From Bovifimicola ammoniilytica (GTDB taxonomy: Bacteria > Bacillota > Clostridia > Lachnospirales > Lachnospiraceae): a stretch of 64,000 nucleotides of DNA. The DNA lies in contig NZ_JAOQJN010000002.1 in the NCBI RefSeq assembly GCF_025567085.1, positions 124,001 to 188,000 of the forward strand, read 5' to 3'. A program made the position numbers and the translations under genes. The notes beneath the pieces are model-generated. The model did no database searches. It had not been told where the DNA came from and saw only the letters and a list, made by a program, of their open reading frames with translations. How positions within the stretch are numbered: the stretch's first letter is position 1; each line of letters starts with the position of its first letter. Of the stretch, positions 7,810 to 17,488 are shown piece after piece.

Positions 7810-8075
7810 GTGTTTTTATGCAAAATAGCACAAAATATTTATAAAAGGAGATACGAAAATGGACGGAGGAACCGGCAGCGGAAGTAAGCCCCGAGGGAAT
7901 TATCCGTCGGTATAGATTCAATATCCAAAGAGCAGAGCTTGGATATTAAATGTGTACCGACGGCAGAAATCCGGGAATTACTTCCATGTAGCACATTAAT
8001 AATGTGAAAATGTGAGAACAGATTCAAGTTGAGAGAGCAGGATAATATTATATGCCTACTCTGCCTTTTTGTGAC
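7810..8075 (+). ncRNA. Structured 5' leader of mgtE, riboswitch candidate of unassigned class
   Basis: The leader between the promoter and mgtE holds nested complementary segments: GGAAGTAA (7880-7887) with TTACTTCC (7978-7985), CCGTCGGTA (7904-7912) with TACCGACGG (7955-7963), AATATCCAA (7920-7928) with TTGGATATT (7939-7947). A competing pair exists: GACGGA (7862-7867) with TCCGTC (7903-7908), which would steal bases from the second stem. A terminator follows at 8033. This is the layout of a cis-acting attenuator. It lacks the M-box core (GGTGAGGCTCCT) usual for Mg transporters. GGAGGAACC and GCAGC...GTAAGC recall pieces of the ydaO c-di-AMP class, but the order does not match. Confidence 0.6.
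8033..8071 (+). terminator. Attenuator-type terminator before mgtE
   Basis: AGAGCAGG and CCTACTCT form an imperfect stem (loop rich in TAATATTA), then GCC and five T (8066-8070). It ends 47 bases before the mgtE start, so it can only act on the leader transcript and would prevent mgtE expression when formed. Confidence 0.6.
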
Positions 8076-8117
8076 TGTGTTTATCTTTAAATTGGTGAAA
8101 GGTAAGGTATAAGACAC

Positions 8118-9467
8118 ATGGAAGAGATGAGACTAGAGAAGAAGATAGAAGAATTGCTTGCTGAGAAGAAGTATTCTGAAATAAAAGAAGTATTCGCACA
8201 GATGAATGGTGCGGATATATCAGCATTATTTGAGGAAGTTCCGGAGAATAAGATACCCTTATTATTCAGACTTCTGCCTAAAGTATTAGCGGCAGAAACC
8301 TTTGTAGAAATGGAAGCCGATGCACAAAAGATGCTTATACAGGGCTTTAGTGATAATGAGTTAAAAGATGTATTTAATGAATTATATCTAGATGATGCAG
8401 TTGACATTGTTGAAGAGATGCCTGCGAATGTAGTAAAGAGAATTCTTGCCAATACTGATCCGGATACAAGAAAGATGATTAATGAAGTTCTTAAGTATCC
8501 AGATGACAGTGCAGGAAGTATTATGACTATCGAGTATGTCAGCTTAAGACTTAATATGACAGTTGAAGAGGCGATTAAGAGAATAAGACGTACAGGGGTA
8601 GATAAAGAGACAATATATACATGTTATGTTACGGATGAAAATAGAGTATTATTAGGAAACATTTCCATAAAGACACTTTTATTAGCAGATGAAAATGATG
8701 TTATTAAAGATATAATGGATACGAATTTCATTTCGGCACATACATTAGAGGATCAGGAAACAGTAGCAAATAAATTCAATAAATACGATTTACTTGCAAT
8801 TCCTGTAGTTGATGATGAGAACAGACTTGTTGGTATCATAACATTCGATGATGCTATTGATGTAATGCAGGACGAGGCAACAGAGGACATTAAGAAGATG
8901 GCAGCTATTATTCCATCGGATAAGACATATTTTAAGACAACAGTATTTGAAACCTGGAAGGCAAGAATACCGTGGTTACTTTTATTAATGGTTTCTGCTA
9001 CATTTACGGGAATGATTATTACATCATTTGAAGATGCGCTTGCAGCATATACAGTGCTGACAGCATATATTCCAATGCTTATGGATACCGGCGGTAATTC
9101 AGGTGGTCAGGCATCTGTTACTATAATTCGTGCATTATCACTTGAAGAGATTGAATTCTCAGACATTTTCAGGGTAATATGGAAAGAATCACGGGTTGCT
9201 ATATTGTGTGGGCTTACACTTAGTATATGTAATTTTGTGAAATTATTATTATTTGACAGAGTTACGGTTCAGGTAGCACTTGTTGTATGTATTACACTTG
9301 CGGTAACCGTATTAATGGCTAAGATTATAGGTTGCACATTACCTATTCTCGCAAAGAAGATTGGATTTGATCCGGCAGTAATGGCAAGCCCGTTTATAAC
9401 AACTATAGTAGATGCAATTTCATTAATTGTATATTTCAGGGTTGCATCTATATTTCTGGGGATATAA
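8118..9467 (+). CDS. mgtE: Magnesium transporter MgtE
   Basis: 449-aa Mg2+ channel/transporter of the inner membrane. Domains: MgtE N-terminal helical domain (about 20-125), a CBS pair (about 130-250) that senses Mg2+, a plug helix, and five membrane helices (about 285-449). The pore signature MLMDTGGNSGGQAS is intact, as is the acidic DAISLIVYF helix near the end. The long leader with terminator suggests expression tuned by a ligand, most simply Mg2+ or c-di-AMP. It is followed after 36 bp by a c-di-GMP turnover gene. Confidence 0.95.
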   Translation: MEEMRLEKKIEELLAEKKYSEIKEVFAQMNGADISALFEEVPENKIPLLFRLLPKVLAAETFVEMEADAQKMLIQGFSDNELKDVFNELYLDDAVDIVEEMPANVVKRILANTDPDTRKMINEVLKYPDDSAGSIMTIEYVSLRLNMTVEEAIKRIRRTGVDKETIYTCYVTDENRVLLGNISIKTLLLADENDVIKDIMDTNFISAHTLEDQETVANKFNKYDLLAIPVVDDENRLVGIITFDDAIDVMQDEATEDIKKMAAIIPSDKTYFKTTVFETWKARIPWLLLLMVSATFTGMIITSFEDALAAYTVLTAYIPMLMDTGGNSGGQASVTIIRALSLEEIEFSDIFRVIWKESRVAILCGLTLSICNFVKLLLFDRVTVQVALVVCITLAVTVLMAKIIGCTLPILAKKIGFDPAVMASPFITTIVDAISLIVYFRVASIFLGI

Positions 9468-9503
9468 TGCCTATAATAAAATATAATGATTGGAGCGGCT
9501 TTT

Positions 9504-12173
9504 ATGGGTAAAGGTGAATTAATGGGAAAAATAATGGATACAAAGGAATTACAGAATTATCAGGATATTTTCTGTGAAGCCCAGAGGGTGTTTTTAGCAT
9601 ATTATGATAAATCAGGACAAAAGGTTACTATGTTGTCTGGCCGAAATGAAGAGATAAGAAATCTCTATGCATTTATTGGTAAAGAAGAATTATCAGAAAT
9701 AATTGATAAAGCAGTAAGTGAAGCTGGAGACAGTACAGAGCCTGTCTGGAAAGATACTATATATGAGAATGTTAAAGTTGTAGGAATTGGTAATAACCTA
9801 TACGGAAATAATGAGGGTACCTGGGCATTGGTTATTGTATATCGAGAAGATTTATATAATGATGAGAAGAATATACTTCCTACTAAGGGTCTTTATGATA
9901 AAGTTACATTTAATGGTGCTAATAGAACGATAAGACTGTTGCAGATATTTACGAAGTTATTTATTACGGCAGCTTATGATAATAACAGAACCATTATGAA
10001 ATTAAATGAAATTACTGAAAAGGATTCCAGAATAACAGAAGAGTTAAAACATAAAGAAACTGTTACGAAGATTCTTGGAATTCTTGATAAAGATTTAGAT
10101 ATCGAGGGAATAATACAGGCGATAATTGATGCGATTGCGGATTATTTAGATATAAGTATGATAACTGTTTCTAAAGTTAGTGAAAATAGTTTGATTGAAG
10201 TAATAGGTAAATGGCATAGTGATGATTTCGGAGATTATGAGGATGTGGAAAAACGCATTCTGCCTGATATAATTCCTTATTATAATGGTGAAAGTATATT
10301 GATTATTGAGCCTGATACGGAAGATGAAGAACTTAAACAGATTTTACAGAATAATGGACTTAGAAGTCTTATATCAGTTCCTATAATAGTTGGAAAAGAG
10401 CCTGCTATATATGCAGTATTTGCTGAGAGCAGATATGATAGATTCTGGGATTCTAATACTGTAAGATTTCTGTTTGATGTATGCAAGATGATACAGAGTT
10501 TCTTATATAAACGTATTGCGAAAAATTCATTAATAAGTTCATATGCAGCATTAAAAGAAATACTTAATAATCTTGGAAGTGGAATATTTGTAATAAATAA
10601 GCCTGATAACCGGATACTTTTCTGTAATGATACAATGATGAAGATGGCAGGCAGAGACCTGGTTGGCGAACATTGTTACGATTATTATTATGGCTGTAAG
10701 GGTGATTGTTGTAAAGAATGTATTCCTCTTAAGAATAATACATATTATATAGAAAAATATGATGAGAAGCGCCAGCGCTGGTATGACATAAAATATAATG
10801 ACATTATATGGGTGGATGGAAGTGAAGTTTCACTTTGTAATATAACTGATGTCACAGATAAGAAAACCTATCAGCAAAGGATTGAGTTTCAGGCAAATAA
10901 TGATTTCTTAACAGGTCTATATAACAGAATGAGATGTGAAGAAGACCTGATCTTGCTTATAAGAGAAACGGAAAAGTCGCATAAACAAGGAATAATTCTA
11001 TTCATTGATTTAGATGATTTTAAGCATATTAACGATGGCTTAGGACATCAATATGGTGATGAACTTCTAAAAATGATATCAATGTCGTTCAAACAGATAA
11101 AGGAAATATCCAACAGGTGTTATCGTGTGGGCGGTGATGAATTTATCATTATTATAGAACCAGAATTTTATGACAAACGTGATAGAATCATAAGTGAGAT
11201 ACAAAAGATATTTGCAAGTCCATGGTACCTGGAAAATACTGAATATTATTGCACTATGAGTATGGGAATTGTCGAATTTCCAAGTTGTGGCAAGAATGTA
11301 AATGACTTGATTAAAAAAGCGGATATTGCCATGTATGATGCTAAGAAAAATGGTAAGAACAGATACAGATATTATAGCGATGGTGAAGACGAGAATTCTT
11401 ATATTAAGTTAGATATTGAGAAAAATATGCGCTCATCAGTAGCTGCAGGCTGCAAAGAATTCGAGGTCTATATTCAGCCTATTATGGATACGGCAACGGA
11501 AAAGTGTGTTGGTGGTGAGGCACTTGTACGGTGGAATAGCAATAAATTAGGTTTTATGATGCCAGGTGAATTTATTCCGCTTGCAGAACATATGGGACTA
11601 ATTACACCGATTGGTGAGTATGTATTGAAAAATTCATGTATGCTTAGTAAGAAGTGGAGTGACATGGGAATTAACCTAAGGATAAATGTCAATCTGTCAG
11701 TAGTACAGTTACTTGCCAATAACATAGTTGAAGTTATTAGTGAGGTAATTGAAGAAACACAGATTAATCCTGAAAATCTGGTTCTCGAAGTAACTGAGAG
11801 TCTGGCAATTAATGATATGGAACGTATGGAGAGAATAATCAGTGAGATTAAGAAATTAGGTGTAAAGATTGCACTTGATGATTTTGGAACAGGTTATTCT
11901 TCACTTAATTATATTAAGCAAATGGACCTAGATATTATCAAAGTTGACAGAACATTTATAAAAGATATAAGTCATGATGATTATGCACAGGCATTTGTCA
12001 AGCTGATTGCAGAATTGTCGCAGAAATTAGAAGTTCAGGTCTGTGTCGAAGGCGTAGAGGAAAAGAGCCAGTTAGATACTTTGAAGAGTATGAATATCAG
12101 TATGGTTCAGGGATATTATTATGGAAAACCTATGAAGATTGAAGAATTTGAGAAGAGATTTCTGAATATATAA
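9504..12173 (+). CDS. GAF-PAS-GGDEF-EAL cyclic di-GMP turnover protein
   Basis: 889-aa cytoplasmic signalling protein. Order: an N-terminal sensory region that looks PocR-like (LQNYQDIFCEAQRVF), a GAF domain (about residues 190-340), a PAS-like domain with a Cys cluster (CKGDCCKEC), a GGDEF domain with intact GGDEF (11130-11144), and an EAL domain with EALVRW (11517) and DDFGTGYSSL. Both catalytic motifs are intact, so it may make and break c-di-GMP; there is no RxxD inhibitory site before GGDEF. I chose the ATG at 9504 because GGAG precedes it; 9486 and 9522 are possible. Likely co-transcribed with mgtE. Confidence 0.92.
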   Translation: MGKGELMGKIMDTKELQNYQDIFCEAQRVFLAYYDKSGQKVTMLSGRNEEIRNLYAFIGKEELSEIIDKAVSEAGDSTEPVWKDTIYENVKVVGIGNNLYGNNEGTWALVIVYREDLYNDEKNILPTKGLYDKVTFNGANRTIRLLQIFTKLFITAAYDNNRTIMKLNEITEKDSRITEELKHKETVTKILGILDKDLDIEGIIQAIIDAIADYLDISMITVSKVSENSLIEVIGKWHSDDFGDYEDVEKRILPDIIPYYNGESILIIEPDTEDEELKQILQNNGLRSLISVPIIVGKEPAIYAVFAESRYDRFWDSNTVRFLFDVCKMIQSFLYKRIAKNSLISSYAALKEILNNLGSGIFVINKPDNRILFCNDTMMKMAGRDLVGEHCYDYYYGCKGDCCKECIPLKNNTYYIEKYDEKRQRWYDIKYNDIIWVDGSEVSLCNITDVTDKKTYQQRIEFQANNDFLTGLYNRMRCEEDLILLIRETEKSHKQGIILFIDLDDFKHINDGLGHQYGDELLKMISMSFKQIKEISNRCYRVGGDEFIIIIEPEFYDKRDRIISEIQKIFASPWYLENTEYYCTMSMGIVEFPSCGKNVNDLIKKADIAMYDAKKNGKNRYRYYSDGEDENSYIKLDIEKNMRSSVAAGCKEFEVYIQPIMDTATEKCVGGEALVRWNSNKLGFMMPGEFIPLAEHMGLITPIGEYVLKNSCMLSKKWSDMGINLRINVNLSVVQLLANNIVEVISEVIEETQINPENLVLEVTESLAINDMERMERIISEIKKLGVKIALDDFGTGYSSLNYIKQMDLDIIKVDRTFIKDISHDDYAQAFVKLIAELSQKLEVQVCVEGVEEKSQLDTLKSMNISMVQGYYYGKPMKIEEFEKRFLNI

Positions 12174-12182
12174 TATATAATT

Positions 12183-12254
12183 AAAGTGTTAAAAGGCAAT
12201 GCATTGTACGAAACAATTCGCTTAATAGCTATTATCCTTTTTAACACTTTTCTG
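12183..12254 (+). terminator. Intrinsic terminator after the GGDEF-EAL gene
   Basis: AAAGTGTTAAAAGG (12183-12196) pairs with CCTTTTTAACACTTT (12236-12250) with one bulged T; the loop is about 39 bases. The arm ends in a short T-run. Confidence 0.6.
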
Positions 12255-12279
12255 AAATTTGCTACAGATTGGAGAAAAT

Positions 12280-13035
12280 ATGAATTTTTTTATAGCGTTA
12301 TTTACGATTATGGCGTTTTTGTGCCTTGGTTATTATATTTTTGCCGCATCTTATGCAGGTGTGTCATCGGCTTTTTTGACATTTTGGCTGATAGCGGCTA
12401 TCGGCTTTGTAATTCTTACAATAATATGTGTTCTTCATAAGAAGAAATCAATTCTTCTTATGATTCCAAAGTGGCTTAGAATAGCAATATGTATAATAAT
12501 TATTGTGGGAATAGCCATTTTTACCACGATGGAATGTATGATTATCAGTAAGATGAACAGCAAAGCTGCTGACGATGCAGATTATATTGTAGTTCTTGGT
12601 GCCCAGGTAAGAGGCGAAAGAATAACTAAATCATTAGCTAAAAGATTAGATGCAGCCTATGACTATCTCATAGAAAATGAGGATACTAAGGTTATATGTA
12701 CAGGTGGTCAGGGAACAGGCGAGGATATATCAGAAGCTTTTGCTGAAAAACGGTATCTTATGGAAAAGGGAATTGCCGAAGACAGGATTATTATGGAAGA
12801 TAAATCTACTTCTACATATGAGAACCTTAAATTTACATTAGAAATAATTGGTGATAAAGATGCTAAAATTGCTATAGTTACGAATAATTTCCACGTTTAT
12901 AGGGCAGTATTACTTGGTAAATATGTTGGCTTTAAGAATGTAGATGGAATTGCAGGTGATTCAGATAACAGGCTTTTACTTAATTATATGGTAAGAGAGG
13001 GACTTGCATTATTTAAAGAATTTATTGTACGCTAA
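12280..13035 (+). CDS. YdcF/SanA/ElyC-family membrane protein (DUF218)
   Basis: 251 aa. The first 90 residues hold three hydrophobic segments; the rest is a DUF218 domain beginning ADYIVVLGAQVRG and containing VICTGGQGTGEDISEA, KSTSTYENL and IAIVTNNFHVYRA, all typical of the family. Relatives are linked to cell-envelope polymers (ElyC, SanA), but no reaction is established. GGAG sits five bases before the ATG at 12280, which I prefer over 12259. The gene is separated from the next by the T-box leader of thrS. Confidence 0.88.
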   Translation: MNFFIALFTIMAFLCLGYYIFAASYAGVSSAFLTFWLIAAIGFVILTIICVLHKKKSILLMIPKWLRIAICIIIIVGIAIFTTMECMIISKMNSKAADDADYIVVLGAQVRGERITKSLAKRLDAAYDYLIENEDTKVICTGGQGTGEDISEAFAEKRYLMEKGIAEDRIIMEDKSTSTYENLKFTLEIIGDKDAKIAIVTNNFHVYRAVLLGKYVGFKNVDGIAGDSDNRLLLNYMVREGLALFKEFIVR

Positions 13036-13041
13036 AAATTG

Positions 13042-13069
13042 TTGACAAAATAAATTAAGGTGTTATACT
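13042..13069 (+). promoter_or_regulatory. Sigma-A promoter of thrS
   Basis: TTGACA (13042-13047) and TATACT (13064-13069) are 16 bp apart, seven bases after the upstream stop codon. Confidence 0.75.
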
Positions 13070-13075
13070 AAAACT

Positions 13076-13397
13076 AACTTAATAAAGTAAACACATTGAA
13101 GAGACGAGTAGGTATTACAGATGGTTCAGAGAGAGACGAGAAATGCTGTGAGCGTCTTACCGGAGTAATATTGAAGACTACCTCTGAGTGACTCCAATCC
13201 AGTCCGTTGATTACGTTATAATCATAATGAGAGATATATAAAGATATTGATTAAATTTGTTATATAATGCTGAAGTTTAATTATTGAAGCATATTAGTAT
13301 ATAATATAATTTAGTCATATGCTTAATTTATATATAATCAGGGTGGAACCGCGATAGTATCGTCCCTTATGATTTTGAATCATAAGGGACGTTTTTG
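13076..13397 (+). ncRNA. T-box leader of thrS
   Basis: The conserved T-box AGGGTGGAACCGCG is at 13340-13353 and is followed by the terminator whose 5' arm competes with it. Stem I is seen upstream: GTATTAC pairs with GTAATA, and GAGT with ACTC, leaving a specifier loop with GAAGACTACC (13173-13182). It contains ACT (13177-13179) and ACC (13180-13182), both threonine codons; ACT followed by A fits the usual purine rule better. Uncharged tRNA-Thr would stabilise the antiterminator and switch thrS on. Confidence 0.95.
13361..13397 (+). terminator. T-box-regulated terminator
   Basis: CGTCCCTTATGATT pairs with AATCATAAGGGACG, followed by TTTTTG. It is the terminator arm of the thrS T-box switch. 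Confidence 0.93.
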
Positions 13398-13523
13398 TAT
13401 TACAGATTATTTTAAAACACCCTAAGATTAAAATAAATATGTAGTGCTAAGTACACATACACTTTAATCTTACTAATCTCAAAAGTACTAAAAGAATCAT
13501 AAATATCAGAATGGAGGATTATC

Positions 13524-15476
13524 ATGAAGATAACATTAAAAGATGGCTCTGTAAAAGAGTATGAAAAAGCTATGTCAGTAATTGATATAGCAAGTGACAT
13601 TAGTGAGGGGCTTGCAAGAGCAGCCTGTGCAGGTGAAGTAAATGGCGAAGTTGTAGATTTAAGAACAGTTATTGATAATGATTGTGAATTGAACATTCTT
13701 ACATTTAATGATGAAAAAGGTAAGGCAGCATACAGACATACAACATCACATGTACTTGCTGAAGCAGTAAAAAGAGTGTTCCCGGAAGCAAAACTTGCAA
13801 TTGGTCCATCAATTGATACAGGTTTCTATTATGATTTCGAACATGAACCATTCTCAAGAGAAGACCTTGATAAAATCGAAGCAGAGATGAAGAAGGTAAT
13901 TAAGGAAAATGCTGCATTAGAGAGATTCGAACTTCCAAGAGAAGAAGCTATTAAGTTAATGGAAGAAAGAAATGAACCATACAAGGTAGAACTTATTAAT
14001 GATTTACCGGAAGATGCAGTTATCTCATTCTATAAACAGGGTGATTTCGTTGACTTGTGTGCAGGACCTCATCTTATGAAGACAGGTGTTATTAAAGCAT
14101 TTAAGTTAATATCATCATCAGGTGCTTACTGGAGAGGTAATTCAGACAACAAGATGCTTACAAGAATTTATGGTACAGCATTTACTAAAAAGGCAGACCT
14201 TGAAGAATATCTTGCACATCTTGAAGATATTAAGAAGAGAGACCATAATAAGCTTGGCAGAGAGATGGAATTATTTACAACTGTAGATGTTATTGGTCAG
14301 GGACTTCCGCTTATTATGCCAAAAGGCGAGATAATGATCCGTACGATGCAGAGATGGATTGAGGATGAGGAAGAAAAACGTGGTTATGTAAGAACAAAGA
14401 CACCTCTTATGGCAAAATCTGATTTATATAAGATTTCAGGACACTGGGATCATTATAAAGATGGAATGTTCATATTAGGTGATGAAGAAAAGGATAAGGA
14501 AGTATTTGCACTTCGTCCAATGACTTGTCCTTTCCAGTATTATGTATATAAAGCAAGTCAGAAGAGTTACAGAGATTTACCATTGAGATATGGTGAGACA
14601 TCAACATTATTCAGAAATGAAGATTCTGGTGAGATGCATGGACTTACAAGAGTACGTCAGTTTACTATTTCAGAAGGACATTTAATTGTAAGACCTGACC
14701 AGATGGTTGAAGAATTTAAAGGTTGTCTTGAACTTGCCAAATATTGTCTTGAGACATTAGGTGTTGAAGAAGATGTAACATATCATTTATCAAAATGGGA
14801 TCCTAATGACAGAAAGAAATATATCGGTGAGCCTGAAGTATGGGAAGAAACAGAGGGACATATAAGAAATATCTTAAATGAAATCGGTGTTGAATTTACA
14901 GAGGACGTTGGAGAGGCAGCTTTCTATGGCCCTAAAGTGGATATAAATGCTAAAAATGTATATGGTAAAGAAGATACAATGATAACAATCCAGTGGGATG
15001 CTTTACTTGCTGAACAGTTTGATATGTACTATGTTGACCAGAATGGTGAAAAAATAAGACCATATATTATTCATAGAACATCAATCGGCTGCTATGAAAG
15101 AACGCTTGCATGGTTAATCGAGAAATACGCAGGTTTATTCCCAACATGGCTTTGTCCTGAACAGGTAAGAGTATTACCTATTTCTGAAAAATATGCTGAT
15201 TATGCAGCTAAAATTGAGAAAAAATTAAAAGATAATGGAATAAGATGCTCAGTTGATAACCGTTCAGAAAAGATTGGTTTCAAGATTAGAGAATCAAGAC
15301 TTAACAGAGTTCCATATATGCTTGTAGTTGGACAGAAAGAAGAGGAAGAGAATAAGGTATCTGTAAGAAGCCGTTATCTTGGAGATGAGGGACAGAAAGA
15401 TTTGAGTGATTTCATAGATGCAATTTCTAAGGAAATCAGAACAAAAGAGATAAGAAAGATTGAAGTAGAACAGTAA
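13524..15476 (+). CDS. thrS: Threonine-tRNA ligase
   Basis: 650-aa class II synthetase that charges tRNA-Thr. Domains in order: TGS (1-62), the His-rich editing domain with HTTSHVLAEA and CAGPHLM, the catalytic core (about 270-535) with zinc ligands in RPMTCPFQYY and IHRTSIGCYERTLAWL, and the C-terminal anticodon-binding domain (VRVLPISEKYADYA onward). Length is normal for the family. SD ATGGAGG lies before the ATG at 13524. Regulation by the T-box just upstream is clear. Confidence 0.97.
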   Translation: MKITLKDGSVKEYEKAMSVIDIASDISEGLARAACAGEVNGEVVDLRTVIDNDCELNILTFNDEKGKAAYRHTTSHVLAEAVKRVFPEAKLAIGPSIDTGFYYDFEHEPFSREDLDKIEAEMKKVIKENAALERFELPREEAIKLMEERNEPYKVELINDLPEDAVISFYKQGDFVDLCAGPHLMKTGVIKAFKLISSSGAYWRGNSDNKMLTRIYGTAFTKKADLEEYLAHLEDIKKRDHNKLGREMELFTTVDVIGQGLPLIMPKGEIMIRTMQRWIEDEEEKRGYVRTKTPLMAKSDLYKISGHWDHYKDGMFILGDEEKDKEVFALRPMTCPFQYYVYKASQKSYRDLPLRYGETSTLFRNEDSGEMHGLTRVRQFTISEGHLIVRPDQMVEEFKGCLELAKYCLETLGVEEDVTYHLSKWDPNDRKKYIGEPEVWEETEGHIRNILNEIGVEFTEDVGEAAFYGPKVDINAKNVYGKEDTMITIQWDALLAEQFDMYYVDQNGEKIRPYIIHRTSIGCYERTLAWLIEKYAGLFPTWLCPEQVRVLPISEKYADYAAKIEKKLKDNGIRCSVDNRSEKIGFKIRESRLNRVPYMLVVGQKEEEENKVSVRSRYLGDEGQKDLSDFIDAISKEIRTKEIRKIEVEQ

Positions 15477-15490
15477 ATTATAATATAATA

Positions 15491-15532
15491 AGTCTGCAAA
15501 CCTGCGTATATGGGTTTGTAGGCTTACTTTAT
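15491..15532 (+). terminator. Intrinsic terminator after thrS
   Basis: AGTCTGCAAACC (15491-15502) pairs with GGTTTGTAGGCTT with G-U pairs, then TTACTTTATT. Confidence 0.75.
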
Positions 15533-15558
15533 TAAATGTCAGAAAGAGTAGTAAAGTT

Positions 15559-16386
15559 TTGAAGAAAAGTGTAAGAATATTACTGATTGTCAGTTGTGTG
15601 ATATTATTAGTCTGTAATGTTTCAATGCTAAAGAAATTAAAAGATGAGAAAAATAATACCAAAGCAGTAGACAACATTATTAATGATAAAAATAGTAACA
15701 GTAATAAAGGCAGTAATGGTAATAAAGACAGTAATGATAACCAGAATAATAATGACAATCAAGGCAATTCAGGAGAGATATCGAAGATGAGAATTACATT
15801 AGCCGATGGCTTTTATTATGAGCCAATATCTGATGAAATAAAACAGAGAATAACAGGTAAATCATATAAAGAAAATGATAAACTTGATTATAGTGATTTA
15901 AGATACATAAGAGTTAAATATATTGATTTCAATGGAAATGAACAGAGTGGCGAGCTGATAATGAATGTGCGTGTGGCTGATGAAATTTTAGAGATATTCA
16001 AGGAACTATATGATAACAGATATCAGATAGAGAAGATGCATCTTATAGATGATTATAATGCAGATGATGAAGCTTCAATGGCAGATAACAATACATCAGC
16101 ATTTAATTACAGAACCATAGATGGCACAGATACGATTTCGGACCATGGTTACGGAATTGCCATAGATATTAATCCGCTTTACAATCCTTATGTAAGAAAT
16201 GGTTTTGGTGGCAGGAATATATTGCCGGTAAATGGCGGTACATATGCTGACAGAAATAAAGATTTTGCACATAAAATAGTAAGTGGTGATATCTGCTACA
16301 ATGCATTTATAAGCAGAGGCTTTAAATGGGGTGGCGAATGGGATACGACTAAGGACTATCAGCACTTTTATAAAGAGATAGAATAG
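15559..16386 (+). CDS. M15-family peptidase (D-Ala-D-Ala carboxypeptidase-like)
   Basis: 275 aa from a TTG start. An N-terminal membrane anchor or signal (VRILLIVSCVILLVC) is followed by a long Asn/Asp/Ser/Gly linker (about residues 35-75) and a VanY-like M15 domain. Zinc ligands are visible in SDHGYGIAIDINP (His and Asp) and QHFYKEIE (His near the C-terminus). The family trims peptidoglycan stem peptides, so an extracellular, membrane-tethered location is expected. SD is weak (AGAAAGAG). It lies after the thrS terminator, so it should have its own promoter, which I could not identify. Confidence 0.85.
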   Translation: MKKSVRILLIVSCVILLVCNVSMLKKLKDEKNNTKAVDNIINDKNSNSNKGSNGNKDSNDNQNNNDNQGNSGEISKMRITLADGFYYEPISDEIKQRITGKSYKENDKLDYSDLRYIRVKYIDFNGNEQSGELIMNVRVADEILEIFKELYDNRYQIEKMHLIDDYNADDEASMADNNTSAFNYRTIDGTDTISDHGYGIAIDINPLYNPYVRNGFGGRNILPVNGGTYADRNKDFAHKIVSGDICYNAFISRGFKWGGEWDTTKDYQHFYKEIE

Positions 16387-16456
16387 TAATAAGTATTTTA
16401 TAAAAAGATTTATTCTATTTCACAGAGACGATGGATAAGCGAAATGGAGACAGGCT

Positions 16457-17467
16457 ATGAAGTTAACAACTTTATGTTATATAGAAAAAGATAATAAATA
16501 TCTTATGCTACACCGGAACAAGAAAGAAAATGATTTGAGCCATAATATGTGGATAGGTGTTGGAGGACATTTCGAAGATGAGGAAACACCTGACGAGTGT
16601 CTGCTAAGGGAAGTTAAGGAAGAGACAAATCTTACGCTTACTAATTATAAATTAAGAGGAATTATTACGTTCTTAAGTAATGAGGCAGAGGGCGAGTATA
16701 TGTTTCTATATACTGCTAATGAATTTAATGGCGAGTTAAAAGAATGTGATGAGGGCGAATTAGAATGGATAGATAAGAAAGATTTGTTTAAACTTAATTT
16801 CTGGACAGGTGATGAGATATTTTTAAAACTTATAAGAGACGATTATCCATTATTCTCATTGAAACTAAGATATGATGGAAAGACTCTTGTAAGTGCAAAT
16901 CTGGATGGAAATGAATTAGAATTATTTGATATACTTGACGATTCAGGTAATAAGACAGGTCTTGTCAGGGAAAGAAGCATAGTCCATGAATTAGGCTATA
17001 TGCACAAGACAGTCCATATATGGGCAATCCGTAAGAAGAAAGATGGTTTTGACGTATTACTCCAGAAGAGAAGCGCGAATAAGGATTCATTTCCGGGATA
17101 TTATGATATATCAAGTGCAGGTCATATCCATGCAGGTGACAGTTCAATCGATTCTGCAATACGTGAATTAGAAGAAGAGTTAGGAATAACTGCCACTAAG
17201 GAAGAATTGCATTTTATAGGAATTCATAAAGGTATAGAAGATACTGAATTCTATGGTAAACCATTTCGTAATCATGAATTCAGTAAAATGTATGTATATA
17301 TGGAAGATATTGACACAGATAAGCTGACACTTCAGAAAGAAGAAGTGGAATCAGTAATGTGGATTGATTACGAAGAAGGAACTAAGTTAATTAAAGAGCA
17401 GAAGATTAAGAATTGTATCTTTATGGACGAATGGATTAAATTAAAAGATATGTTTACTGTGATATGA
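16457..17467 (+). CDS. Tandem double-Nudix protein
   Basis: 336 aa made of two Nudix domains. The first (1-150) is MutT/8-oxo-dGTPase-like, with box GGHFEDEETPDECLLREVKE. The second (155-336) begins LFDILDDSGNKTG, a hallmark of the IPP-isomerase-like Nudix group, and has the box AGHIHAGDS...RELEEELG. Both boxes keep the RExxEE core, so both may be active. The combination could clean two kinds of nucleotide, but substrates are unknown. SD ATGGAG lies seven bases before the ATG. The patatin gene follows closely. Confidence 0.88.
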   Translation: MKLTTLCYIEKDNKYLMLHRNKKENDLSHNMWIGVGGHFEDEETPDECLLREVKEETNLTLTNYKLRGIITFLSNEAEGEYMFLYTANEFNGELKECDEGELEWIDKKDLFKLNFWTGDEIFLKLIRDDYPLFSLKLRYDGKTLVSANLDGNELELFDILDDSGNKTGLVRERSIVHELGYMHKTVHIWAIRKKKDGFDVLLQKRSANKDSFPGYYDISSAGHIHAGDSSIDSAIRELEEELGITATKEELHFIGIHKGIEDTEFYGKPFRNHEFSKMYVYMEDIDTDKLTLQKEEVESVMWIDYEEGTKLIKEQKIKNCIFMDEWIKLKDMFTVI

Positions 17468-17488
17468 GAAAGGAGTTGTATAGAGATT

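Noticed and set aside
7861..7985. M-box magnesium riboswitch
   Set aside because: The conserved M-box core is absent and the observed stems do not follow the M-box plan; kept as an unassigned leader.
12186..12440. 84-aa frame before the YdcF-like gene
   Set aside because: It starts inside the terminator arm and overlaps the well-supported YdcF-like start in another frame.
15294..15758. 154-aa Leu/Ser-rich minus-strand frame
   Set aside because: Antisense to thrS and the M15 gene, arising from Asn/Asp/Lys codons; no SD.
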